Shown here piece by piece: positions 1 to 8,208 of a stretch of DNA of 8,208 nt; the stretch's first letter is position 1, and every line of letters starts with the position of its first letter. This DNA comes from Myxococcales bacterium (GTDB taxonomy: Bacteria > Myxococcota_A > Polyangia > Polyangiales > Houyiibacteriaceae): NCBI GenBank assembly GCA_020354595.1, contig CP070650.1, forward strand, positions 2,061,569-2,069,776, in the 5' to 3' direction. A program made the translations under genes and the position numbers. Below the pieces are notes generated by a model. It saw nothing but the letters and a program-made list of their open reading frames with translations. It made no database searches and was not told the origin of the DNA.

Positions 1-10
1 CGTGATCCTA

Positions 11-31
11 GCAGGGCTTCATCAGCCCCGC
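11..31 (-). terminator. Hairpin just after the endopeptidase gene; possible weak terminator
   Basis: On the minus strand, five bases after the stop codon of the endopeptidase gene, GCGGGGCT and AGCCCTGC pair as an 8-bp stem (one G-T wobble) around the loop GATGA. The place is right for a 3' end hairpin. No run of T follows, so it may be only an mRNA-stabilising hairpin or a factor-assisted end rather than a classic intrinsic terminator. Confidence 0.35.
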
Positions 32-36
32 TTGGG

Positions 37-984
37 TCAGGACTCGTTGGGTTTGAGCGCTGCCATGGCCGGCGCCTGGTCGGCGCTCTGGTGCCAGGAA
101 TAGAAGGGCGGGCGGTCCTTGCACATAGGACGGTCGTCGTCCGCGCAGTAGATCCGCACGTGGAAGTGGCTCCGGTGCGGTGCACCATGCCGGGGCTGGG
201 TGATCACGCGCCTCGCGCGCATCAGCACCTCAGGGTTGGCCCCTTCCTTCACCGCTTGATGAATCAGACGACGCTTGATCGCGTTGGCGACGAAAATGTG
301 CTGGACGTCGGTCGTCGGGTGGCTGAGCAATGATTCGATTAGCGCCCAGTTGCGCGCAGCGTCGAACTTGAAGAGCTTGCCCCACTGAATGCCCATCGCT
401 TTATTGTTGAGCCGGACGAAAACGTGCTCGTTCACCGGCGTCGAGCGCCGGTCCAACATATAGAAGCCGAGGTCCACGTCGCGGCCGCTCTGGTGCGACA
501 CGTGTGGGCGGAATCGACCGCCACCTGGGCGCGACAGGTCACCGACCGTCAGCCTGGAGCGCGGGTAACGGAACGCAACCTCTTGGGCCGCGCGCTCGAT
601 GACGCGCACGAGCTCGCCCGTCCCGTGTCGTGAGTCCTGAGAGCCGACCTTGACCGTGAGGTCCCTCTGATCATTGATGCGCTGACCAAAGCGAAGCAGA
701 CCGCGGTTCGGGTACCCGACCGAAACGCTCGGCGCCGCATCGAGATCCGACGGTGATACCGTGCGAGGCATCCGCGAGATCTTTTCGAGGTCCTCCGCGG
801 ACGGTTCGGCGTGCGTTTCCGCGTGCTGTGCTTCGCGAAGCACGGGGTCGCCAGTCATCGGCAACTCGGCAGACGCAGAGCTGCCGAACGACCCCGCCAC
901 CCAAACGAGTGACGTCGCCGCGACGGCGCAGAGCCACGGTACCAACCGTGATCCCAAGCTCTTTTCTGATTGCCTCTTCCCCAT
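37..984 (-). CDS. Secreted penicillin-insensitive murein endopeptidase, MepA-like (peptidase family M74)
   Basis: Predicted zinc metallopeptidase of the M74/MepA family. Characterised members cut the D-Ala-meso-diaminopimelate cross-links of peptidoglycan in the periplasm. Residues 1-39 form a signal peptide: basic start (K3, R4, K8, R13), hydrophobic core about 14-31, and ASA before E40 as a signal peptidase I site. Residues 40-85 look like a flexible linker. The catalytic domain spans about 88-295. The motif SHQSGRDVD supplies H164 and D171, and HRSHFHV supplies H273 and H275, matching the HxxxxxxD and HxH metal ligands of MepA. C280 and C287 after the HxH motif sit where the family often has a cysteine pair. 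At 315 residues it is longer than E. coli MepA (274), mainly at the N-terminus. No clear ribosome binding site precedes the ATG at 984, so the exact start is uncertain; a TTG at codon 10 would still leave a usable signal peptide. The neighbour upstream on the same strand is a membrane protein gene, 148 bases away. The family call is firm; substrate detail is inferred. Confidence 0.9.
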   Translation of the reverse strand: MGKRQSEKSLGSRLVPWLCAVAATSLVWVAGSFGSSASAELPMTGDPVLREAQHAETHAEPSAEDLEKISRMPRTVSPSDLDAAPSVSVGYPNRGLLRFGQRINDQRDLTVKVGSQDSRHGTGELVRVIERAAQEVAFRYPRSRLTVGDLSRPGGGRFRPHVSHQSGRDVDLGFYMLDRRSTPVNEHVFVRLNNKAMGIQWGKLFKFDAARNWALIESLLSHPTTDVQHIFVANAIKRRLIHQAVKEGANPEVLMRARRVITQPRHGAPHRSHFHVRIYCADDDRPMCKDRPPFYSWHQSADQAPAMAALKPNES

Positions 985-1053
985 TTTCGCGACGCCAAGT
1001 GTGGCCCGAATCCCCTCGAATGCCAGTGTGCAGGTTGGAGGCGCCCAGTGCCA

Positions 1054-1076
1054 AGGCTGAGAGCCCGTTCAGCCTG
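1054..1076. repeat. 7-bp perfect inverted repeat in the leader of the endopeptidase gene
   Basis: AGGCTGA (1054-1060) and TCAGCCT (1070-1076) are perfect reverse complements around a 9-base loop. It lies in the 148-base gap upstream of the minus-strand endopeptidase gene, about 70 bases before its start. It could be an operator or a hairpin in the 5' leader. Read on the plus strand it is followed by GCGTTTT, but no plus-strand gene ends here, so a terminator role is unlikely. The rest of the gap (985-1132) holds an A7 tract at 1121-1127 and no promoter I can defend. Confidence 0.3.
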
Positions 1077-1132
1077 CGTTTTACAGCGTTTTGTCTATCG
1101 CCGTAGGGTCATTTTCAGAAAAAAACGACAAT

Positions 1133-1747
1133 TCAACCGAGGGCCGCAGCCTCTTGCCCTGCGTTTTCCGCGGGAAGATCACCCGGAGGGGGGATTTTGT
1201 GCCCCATGAGGTATCGCACAAAAATGCCCCAAATCACGAGCAGTCCCCACGCCAACCCGAGGACGACACCACCGTCGATGATGCCTCGCCAGGGCTGGGG
1301 GAGCGACCGGACCCACCAAATCAGCAGGATCAGCGCCCCGATGAAGACCCAGCTGACCGTCATCTGGCGGCGCGTGGAATGAAAGAGGCTCATGCAGAAC
1401 GGCAGCGCCAGAATGATCCACAAAGGGCGGGGATTCTGGCCCAAGTACGCGGCTCGAGACACGACGCGAGGCGAGAATCTCAACTGAAAGCCGCGGTATC
1501 CTTCGAGGTAAGCGTTCGCGATCAGCCAGGCGATGTAGATCCCCTTTTGGCTGGTGGTCATGAGGTCCTCGCTCCAGGGTTCGAGGGCCCAGGGGGTCAA
1601 GCGCCAAATCGCCCTCACGAGCAGGAGTGAGACCCAGGCGACTCCCCAGGCGGCCACGAGCTTTTCGACCCAGGGGCGCATGAACGGCGCGACGTTAGCA
1701 GCCTCCATTCGGATGTCGACTTGCCCCCATGAGGCCTCCCCCGCCAT
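1133..1747 (-). CDS. Multi-pass inner-membrane protein of unknown function
   Basis: I do not recognise the family. The 204-residue product is very hydrophobic and tryptophan-rich. Likely membrane segments are at about residues 30-48, 108-124, 130-147 and 158-180, with a weaker one at 68-82, giving four or five passes. Between the second and third lies a polar loop, EGYRGFQLRFSPRVVSRA (about 82-99), rich in Arg and probably cytoplasmic by the positive-inside rule. A second notable stretch is RSLPQPWRGIIDGG (147-160). The C-terminal tail (181-204) is polar and Pro/Ala-rich. The opposite strand is also open over much of this stretch, but the clean alternation of hydrophobic segments and charged loops supports the minus-strand reading. 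The start is uncertain: ATG at 1747 has only a weak AAAGAG upstream; in-frame ATGs at 1708 and 1681 are alternatives that keep all membrane segments. It lies 24 bases from, and divergent to, the Wzz-like gene, so shared control is possible, and upstream of the endopeptidase gene on the same strand. Confidence 0.75.
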   Translation of the reverse strand: MAGEASWGQVDIRMEAANVAPFMRPWVEKLVAAWGVAWVSLLLVRAIWRLTPWALEPWSEDLMTTSQKGIYIAWLIANAYLEGYRGFQLRFSPRVVSRAAYLGQNPRPLWIILALPFCMSLFHSTRRQMTVSWVFIGALILLIWWVRSLPQPWRGIIDGGVVLGLAWGLLVIWGIFVRYLMGHKIPPPGDLPAENAGQEAAALG

Positions 1748-1760
1748 GCTCTTTGCATAC

Positions 1761-1764
1761 GAGG
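1761..1764 (+). promoter_or_regulatory. Ribosome binding site deciding the TTG start of the Wzz-like gene
   Basis: GAGG ends seven bases before the TTG at 1772. An in-frame TGA at 1730-1732 rules out any longer product, and the first in-frame ATG is codon 128, inside the periplasmic domain. The only other start ahead of the first membrane segment is GTG at 1799, which has a poorer site. TTG is therefore the best choice. Confidence 0.5.
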
Positions 1765-1771
1765 CAGCGAT

Positions 1772-4327
1772 TTGGACGACGAGACGTACGACCTGGGGGT
1801 GGACGAGCCGGACGCGAAGCCTCGCCGTCCGGGTTTGCCGGTGGAGCCGCGTCGGCTTCTCCGGATTCTAGCGCCCGAGCGCACGCGTTTGCTGCGCGCC
1901 TTCCTGATCGCAGCGGTGCTCTCTTTGATCGCCTCCTTTTTCGTGCCGGAGACGTACGAGTCGGCGGCCGTTTTGGTATACGAAGGCTCGCCTTTGCCGG
2001 GGCCGAAGGAGGCCGCGCCGGTGGCCGGCGCGTTCGTGCGGGCCGCTTCAGCGCAGAGTCGGCTTCGCGAAGTACGCGACCGTCTTGGGTGGGGTATCTC
2101 CGACCAGCAGCTGACGCGCCTCGTTCAGGTCACCGAAGAAAAAGGCGGTTCGATGAGAATCGCTGCACAAGCCGGAAGCGCTGAAGACGCACAACTGCTG
2201 GCGCAGACGGTGCTCGATGTATTCCTCGCGCACCAGGCTGCGTTTCACGGAAAGAGACTCGAGGTTCTCACGGCCGAAAACGAGCTCTCGCTCAAACGCG
2301 CGAACGAAAGCAGAGACGCGGCGCAGGAGGCGTTCGATGTGTTCCGAAAGAAGAGCGGCAAGTCAGACTTGCTCGATGAAAAAGCGCAACTGCTCACGCG
2401 TGCCGCGGAGCTTCGTAGCCGGGCAGATGAGGCCGAGGTCGAGATCGCCGCGCAGACCGCGTTGATCGAGGAGCTCGAAACAGCGCAACGCGAGCTCCCA
2501 CGACAGATCGTCGGGAGCGCCACGAAAGGGTCTGCGGTTCAGGGTCCGCTCGCGAGAGCGCGTTCCGAGCTTGCCGAGGCGCGCGCGACGTTGAGCGAGG
2601 CGCACCCACGGGTGCAGGCGCTGAAGCAGCGCGTCGCCGGCCTCGAGGCGCAGAAGGGTGGCCACCCCGTGGAGGTCGGCGAGCAGACGCTCGTGGTCAA
2701 CCCAGCCCGCGCCTCGGTCGAGCAACAGCTCGCGGGCGCGCGTGCATCGCTCGCTGCAGCCCGGGAACGGCACGCTGCGCTCCAGGTCCTCCTACAGAAC
2801 GTTCAACGCGAAGCAGACGCCCTGGCGCCCGCGGAGGGCGAGGCGCGACGCGTGATGGGCGAGCTGAGCGCGTCGATCGCCCGGGTCGACGAGCTCAGGG
2901 CGCGCGAAGCCGCCCTCCGCGATGCTGCGCTTCGGCCGCTAACGGGCTTTCGCGTGCTCTCGAGCCCGGTCGTTCCCGAGGAATCGGTACGCGCTATGTC
3001 CTACGTGGTTTTCCTCTTCCTGTTTCCGTTCGTGGCGGTTTTCCTCTACGCCTTGCTGATCCTGTTGCGAAGTCTGCGGACGTTGAAGGTCGAAGCACAT
3101 CGGGAGGTGGCCTGGTGGGGCAATGGCCCGGTGCTCGGGACCAGCGTCTGGCCTCGCGTTCCGGATGCGCTCGACGACTTCGTCGATGAGCTCGAGGACC
3201 AGGGCGTGTACGGCGCTGGGCGCACGCTGGTCGTGCCGGCGACCGAAGCGGAGCGCGAGATCGCGTGTTCGTTCGCAATGCGTCTTGCGGAGGCTCCCTG
3301 GCTCGCAGCGGCGATTCTCGACGTTGGAGAACGAGCGGGGCCACAGTCTGCGTTGGTCACCCCCGCACCAGGCGGGGATGCGTCGCTCGTCACTCCGGCT
3401 CCCGAGTCGCGACCCCGGCGCCTTTCCACCCAAGGGACCCCGTCGGTGGCCCAGGGGCGCGCCATTCCTCACAAGCCAACGATCCAAGGATTCGTTCCAC
3501 CCACCGAGGGCTCAAGCTCGGCGCCGCCAGGGCCTGAGATCCCGTCCACGCCAACAGGTGGGAGGGGCCCGCTATCTGCCGACCGACCGCCTCGCAAGAG
3601 GACCGTCATCGGGTTGCCCGCGGCGGAGTCGCCCGAAGCGAGCGAGATCCACGCCGAACCGAATCCGGAATCGGCGCCTCCTCCCGCAGGCCCGACTGCG
3701 TCCAGCGGTGCACAAGGCGGGCCTCAGCCGTTTCGTCGCAAGCGAGACGCGCGCGCTACCATCCGGATGGTCGTTCCCGTGACCCAGGACGTGACGGCTG
3801 CGGAAGCATCCACCCCGCACGACCTCGACCCGGGTGAGGAAGCCTTCTTGCTGACCCGCCCGGTTCCGATCGCAACCGACGAGACGCCGTCTCGCGCAAG
3901 CCGCGCGATCCACGAGAGCGCGGGCACCGCGCACGCGGATGCGTCGAACGCCGTGATGCGCGCCGCGGTCCGACTTCTCGGGAGCCAGGAGGAAGACATC
4001 ACCCAGCTTCGCCGTTCGGAACCGCCCGCCCGCGCGCGGACCGGCGACGTGACCGGGGTGGCGCTGGCGTGGAATGGTCCTCTAACCGGTCCGGTGTTGC
4101 GCCGTGCTGCACGTCTCGCCCATCGGGTCATGGTGGTGGTGTCGTCCGGGTTGAGCGTGGTCGACCTGGCGCGGGTCCAGACGCGCTTGGGTCGCGACAA
4201 GGGCGTCGGATACGTGTTGGTCAACGTGGACGACTCCTATGTTGACGCCGAAGATCGCGTCGGGCCCGTGGAGGAGTTCTGGCGCGGGGAGCGAGAGGCC
4301 GACTCCGGTGATCCGCAGCTTCCTTGA
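1772..4327 (+). CDS. Wzz/GumC-type polysaccharide co-polymerase with a degenerate BY-kinase-like tail split by a long disordered linker
   Basis: Predicted inner-membrane polysaccharide co-polymerase, a class that controls chain length or export of surface polysaccharide with a Wzy polymerase or an outer-membrane exporter. Residues 1-40 are cytoplasmic. TM1 is about 41-58, followed by FVPETYESAAVLVYEG, the typical Wzz N-terminal signature. A periplasmic part of about 350 residues contains heptad-rich coiled coils (about 160-245, 257-296 and 313-385). VLSSPVVPEES (395-405) is the Pro-containing segment before TM2 (about 409-432). The loop length fits the PCP-2/GumC class. The cytoplasmic tail follows the order of a BY-kinase: PVLGTSVWP (453-461), a strand and helix at 485-507 where Walker A should be, AAILDVGER (513-521) where Walker A' should be, and VALAWNGPL (763-771) where Walker B should be, ending with GVGYVLVNV (811-819). 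The nucleotide-binding residues appear to be gone: GEGKST aligns with AEREIA, and the second Asp of A' with Gly. No C-terminal tyrosine cluster exists. Residues about 523-755 are Pro/Ala/Ser/Arg-rich and look disordered. No wzx, wzy or exporter gene lies in the window. The co-polymerase call is firm, the pseudo-kinase reading moderate. Confidence 0.85.
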   Translation: MDDETYDLGVDEPDAKPRRPGLPVEPRRLLRILAPERTRLLRAFLIAAVLSLIASFFVPETYESAAVLVYEGSPLPGPKEAAPVAGAFVRAASAQSRLREVRDRLGWGISDQQLTRLVQVTEEKGGSMRIAAQAGSAEDAQLLAQTVLDVFLAHQAAFHGKRLEVLTAENELSLKRANESRDAAQEAFDVFRKKSGKSDLLDEKAQLLTRAAELRSRADEAEVEIAAQTALIEELETAQRELPRQIVGSATKGSAVQGPLARARSELAEARATLSEAHPRVQALKQRVAGLEAQKGGHPVEVGEQTLVVNPARASVEQQLAGARASLAAARERHAALQVLLQNVQREADALAPAEGEARRVMGELSASIARVDELRAREAALRDAALRPLTGFRVLSSPVVPEESVRAMSYVVFLFLFPFVAVFLYALLILLRSLRTLKVEAHREVAWWGNGPVLGTSVWPRVPDALDDFVDELEDQGVYGAGRTLVVPATEAEREIACSFAMRLAEAPWLAAAILDVGERAGPQSALVTPAPGGDASLVTPAPESRPRRLSTQGTPSVAQGRAIPHKPTIQGFVPPTEGSSSAPPGPEIPSTPTGGRGPLSADRPPRKRTVIGLPAAESPEASEIHAEPNPESAPPPAGPTASSGAQGGPQPFRRKRDARATIRMVVPVTQDVTAAEASTPHDLDPGEEAFLLTRPVPIATDETPSRASRAIHESAGTAHADASNAVMRAAVRLLGSQEEDITQLRRSEPPARARTGDVTGVALAWNGPLTGPVLRRAARLAHRVMVVVSSGLSVVDLARVQTRLGRDKGVGYVLVNVDDSYVDAEDRVGPVEEFWRGEREADSGDPQLP
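3338..4036 (+). other. Region encoding the disordered linker of the Wzz-like protein, with short peptide repeats
   Basis: It encodes residues about 523-755, dominated by Pro, Ala, Ser, Arg and Glu with no predicted membrane or regular secondary structure. It contains LVTPAP twice (528-533 and 539-544) and three spaced motifs of the form basic-x-Thr-Ile/Val: KPTIQGF (568), KRTVIGL (609) and RATIRMV (661). The DNA stays in frame throughout and its base composition resembles its neighbours, so it is part of the gene and not an inserted element. Function is unknown; phosphorylation or protein binding is a guess. Confidence 0.6.
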
Positions 4328-4334
4328 GGGCGCG

Positions 4335-4363
4335 TTGCGGCCCCAATCTCTCTGTTCTATCTA
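4335..4363 (+). promoter_or_regulatory. Possible sigma-70-like promoter ahead of the mutase operon
   Basis: TTGCGG (4335-4340) and TATCTA (4358-4363) are separated by 17 bases, each matching three of six consensus positions. They sit in the 45-base gap between the Wzz-like gene and the small-subunit gene, a locally more A/T-rich patch. Transcription would begin near 4370, almost at the GTG start codon at 4373. The match is weak and could be chance. Confidence 0.2.
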
Positions 4364-4372
4364 GCTCTCGCT

Positions 4373-6417
4373 GTGTCCGACACCGACGAGCGAATGAATG
4401 CTTTTCCACCCGTGGCCAAGTCCGACTGGCTGGCCAAGGTGGAGGCAGACCTGAAGGGTAGCTCGCCCGACCGGCTGCGTTCGCGAACTCCCGGCGGGCT
4501 CGAGCTCCGGCCGCTCTATACTGAGGAAGACGCGGTCGATTCGAGCGCCAGGGGGCTGCCTGGTGTGTTCCCGTACGTGCGAGGCGCCGCTCCACTCGGT
4601 GGTTGGGTCATCCGACAGGAGTACGGCGATCCACGCCCCGCCGTATGCAAGGCCAACATCGAGCAAGACCTCGCGCGCGGCGTTGAGGCCCTCTGGCTGA
4701 CGATGGGGCCGCGGCGCGGGTGCCGCGTGCTGACCGTCGAAGAGCTCGACGACCTTCTCGGCGCTGTGGACTTGGCGACGACCTCCGTGTGTCTCGAGGG
4801 CGGGTCCGAGTCACTTGCCGTTGCGGCGGGCTTTCTCGCGGTCGCGAACAAGCGTGGCACCTCCTACGATGCGCTCCGCGGCGGGTTCGCATACGACCCG
4901 ATCGGAATGTTGGCTGGCGAGGGCCGCGTGCAGGGCGGGCTCCGCTCCCGGCTCGCCGAAGTATTGGACCTCGCGACATGGTGCGCGGACAACGCTCCGG
5001 GCCTTCGTGCGGTGCAGGTGTCGAGCGACCCCTACGGCGGGGGCGGCGCGAGCACGGCGCAGGAGCTCGCGTACACCGTAGCGACCGGCATCGAGTATCT
5101 ACGCCAACTCGTCGACAGCGGGATGGCCGTCGAAGCTGCCGCGAGGCAGATCGGGTTCAGCTACGCGATCTCGGGCGATTTCTTCACGCAGGTGGCCAAG
5201 CTCCGGGCTGCGCGCGAGCTCTGGGCCAAGGTGGTCATCGCAGCGGGTGGAGAGCTTGGCGCGGCCTCGATGCAGATCCACTGCCGTACTTCACGGTTCG
5301 CTGCGAGCGAGCGGGACCCTTGGGTGAACATGCTTCGGGTCACGGCGGAATGCACCGCCGCGGTGCTTGGCGGGGCACACAGCATTGCGACCCTTCCGTT
5401 CGACTCGGAGATTGGTCCGCCTGACGAGCTCGCGCGCCGCGTCGCCCGGAACACGCAGGTCGTCCTTCGAGAGGAGTCGCACCTCGACGAGGTCGCGGAC
5501 CCGGCGGGAGGGAGCTGGTTTGTCGAAACGCTTACCGACGAGCTGGCTCGAGCCGCTTGGGCCGAAGTGCGAAACGTCGAAGCGGGCGGCGGGATCGTCA
5601 AGGCGCTGGGCTCGGGCAAGCTGGTCGATTCGGTTGCCGAGGTAGCCGCGAGCCGTCGCAAGTCGCTCGACAAACGCAAGACCCCCATCGTCGGTGTGAG
5701 CGAGTTTCCGAACGTCCACGAAGACACCGTGGAACGCGAGCCGGTTTCGCCGCAGGACGTGAAGCGACTACTCCGCGCCGCCCTCGACGAGCTCGACGTC
5801 GGAGCCCATCGGGACAACCTATTGAGCTTGGCGCGCCAAGCGAATGATCCTGAGCGCGCCCCGGGGGCGCTTACAGAGGCGTGCGTCGCAGCCGCCCTCG
5901 ACGGCACCGATATGTACAGCATCGCTGCGGTCCTTCAGCACGGGCAACCGGACTTCCACGTCGAGCCCATCCCTCAGTGGAGGGCCGCAGACACGTGGGA
6001 GCGACTGCGAGCGCGAAGCGACCGCGCCCCTGTGCGGCCGTCCGCATTCTTGGCGAATCTCGGTTCGGTCCCGTCGCACAAGGCTCGCTCGACCTGGGCG
6101 CAAAACCTGCTCGGAGCCGCGGGCGTCGAGGCCTCGACGAATGACGGCTTCGCCGACGCGATGGCCCTCGAGGCCGCCTGGGCCGAGGCGCCCGCGTCAC
6201 TTGCCGTCATCTGCGGTAGCGACGCCGACTACGAGACCATGCTCGAGCCCGCAATCGGCGCGTTGAAGAAGGCGGGTTGTCCGGTCGTGTTGGTGGCCGG
6301 CCGTCCCGGCGATCGGGCGCCGGCGTTACGCGAAGCCGGTGTGAGCGATTTCGTTTTCGTCGGGGCTGACGTGCTTCGCGTCATGACTGATGTCCTCGAT
6401 TCGGTGGGAGTGGACCG

Positions 6418-6421
<4 letters not shown>
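4373..6421 (+). CDS. mutA: Methylmalonyl-CoA mutase, small (beta) subunit
   Basis: Non-catalytic partner of the cobalamin-dependent mutase that interconverts (R)-methylmalonyl-CoA and succinyl-CoA in the cytoplasm (propionate breakdown, or the reverse, supply of propionyl units). It is 682 residues, somewhat longer than the 638-residue Propionibacterium MutA. Residues 10-50 form the N-terminal arm ([19 protein letters not shown]). A TIM-barrel domain runs about 55-460, with [12 protein letters not shown] (76-87), [22 protein letters not shown] (263-284) and [17 protein letters not shown] (376-392). The cobalamin-type domain is about 556-680. There the DxHxxG motif of the large subunit is replaced by PSHKAR (567-572): His569 remains but the Asp and Gly are gone, as expected for this subunit, which binds no B12. 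The start is unsure: GTG at 4373 has no ribosome binding site, while ATG at 4394 (codon 8) has only a weak GACGAG close by. Its stop overlaps the start of the large-subunit gene. Transcription may be independent of the Wzz-like gene 45 bases upstream or read through from it. Confidence 0.95.
6406..6410 (+). promoter_or_regulatory. Ribosome binding site of the large-subunit gene
   Basis: GGGAG lies inside the 3' end of the small-subunit gene, seven bases before the ATG at 6418. With the ATGA overlap it supports translational coupling, suiting the equal amounts of the two subunits needed for a heterodimer. Confidence 0.7.

Positions 6422-8208
<1,787 letters not shown>

Noticed and set aside
1039..1054. 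TTGGCAC on the minus strand, like the -24 element of a sigma-54 promoter, ahead of the endopeptidase gene
   Set aside because: No GC-containing -12 element follows at the required distance, so the match is to half a site only.
1091..1630. Plus-strand open frame of 179 codons opposite the membrane protein gene
   Set aside because: The product is Pro/Gln/Asp/Arg-rich without features, while the minus-strand frame gives well-formed membrane segments.
1695..1730. Eleven-codon minus-strand frame with a strong GGGGGAGG site, inside the 5' end of the membrane protein gene
   Set aside because: The site lies within GC-rich coding sequence and no attenuator or leader-peptide pattern is seen; it would matter only if the membrane protein starts at 1681.
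3361..3377. Perfect 6-bp hairpin CCCCGC/GCGGGG
   Set aside because: It lies in the middle of the Wzz-like coding region with no T-run, and such stems are expected by chance in GC-rich DNA.
4328..4344. GC-rich imperfect hairpin just after the Wzz-like gene
   Set aside because: The stem needs a bulge and a three-base loop, and no T-run follows, so I do not call a terminator.
5161..5922. Long open frame of 253 codons on the minus strand inside the small-subunit gene
   Set aside because: It lies fully antisense to a secure mutase gene, is Ser/Arg/Ala-rich without domain features, and is typical of high-GC shadow frames.

Overview
The window is high-GC, gene-dense bacterial DNA with five protein-coding genes. 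Two are on the minus strand at the left and three on the plus strand to the right. The G/C-rich third positions, TTG/GTG starts, a Gram-negative-type murein endopeptidase, a Wzz-type protein with a long Pro/Ala/Ser-rich cytoplasmic linker, and a two-subunit methylmalonyl-CoA mutase suggest a Gram-negative of the Myxococcota/deltaproteobacterial kind. That placement is inference; no marker gene is present.

Left part (minus strand): a secreted M74-family (MepA-like) murein endopeptidase (37-984) lies downstream of an unrecognised multi-pass inner-membrane protein (1133-1747). The 148-base gap between them holds a 7-bp inverted repeat and an A/T-rich stretch, but no convincing promoter.

Centre (plus strand): 24 bases from the membrane-protein gene and divergent from it is an 851-residue polysaccharide co-polymerase (Wzz/GumC type, 1772-4327), starting with TTG. 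It has two membrane segments around a long periplasmic coiled coil. Its cytoplasmic tail lines up with a bacterial tyrosine kinase (BY-kinase) fold, but the Walker A, A' and B motifs all appear lost, and a disordered linker of about 230 residues lies between the A' and B positions. This is the most unusual object in the window.

Right part (plus strand): the small (4373-6421) and large (6418 to beyond the right edge) subunits of adenosylcobalamin-dependent methylmalonyl-CoA mutase overlap as ATGA, so they are translationally coupled. The small subunit has lost the cobalamin-binding DxHxxG motif. The large subunit keeps the substrate-contacting Tyr/Gln/Arg/Tyr-His residues and is cut by the window just before its own cobalamin domain. 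Together they interconvert succinyl-CoA and (R)-methylmalonyl-CoA.

The left half concerns the cell envelope and the right half central propionate metabolism; nothing in the sequence links the two. No mobile element, CRISPR array, tRNA or rRNA was seen.
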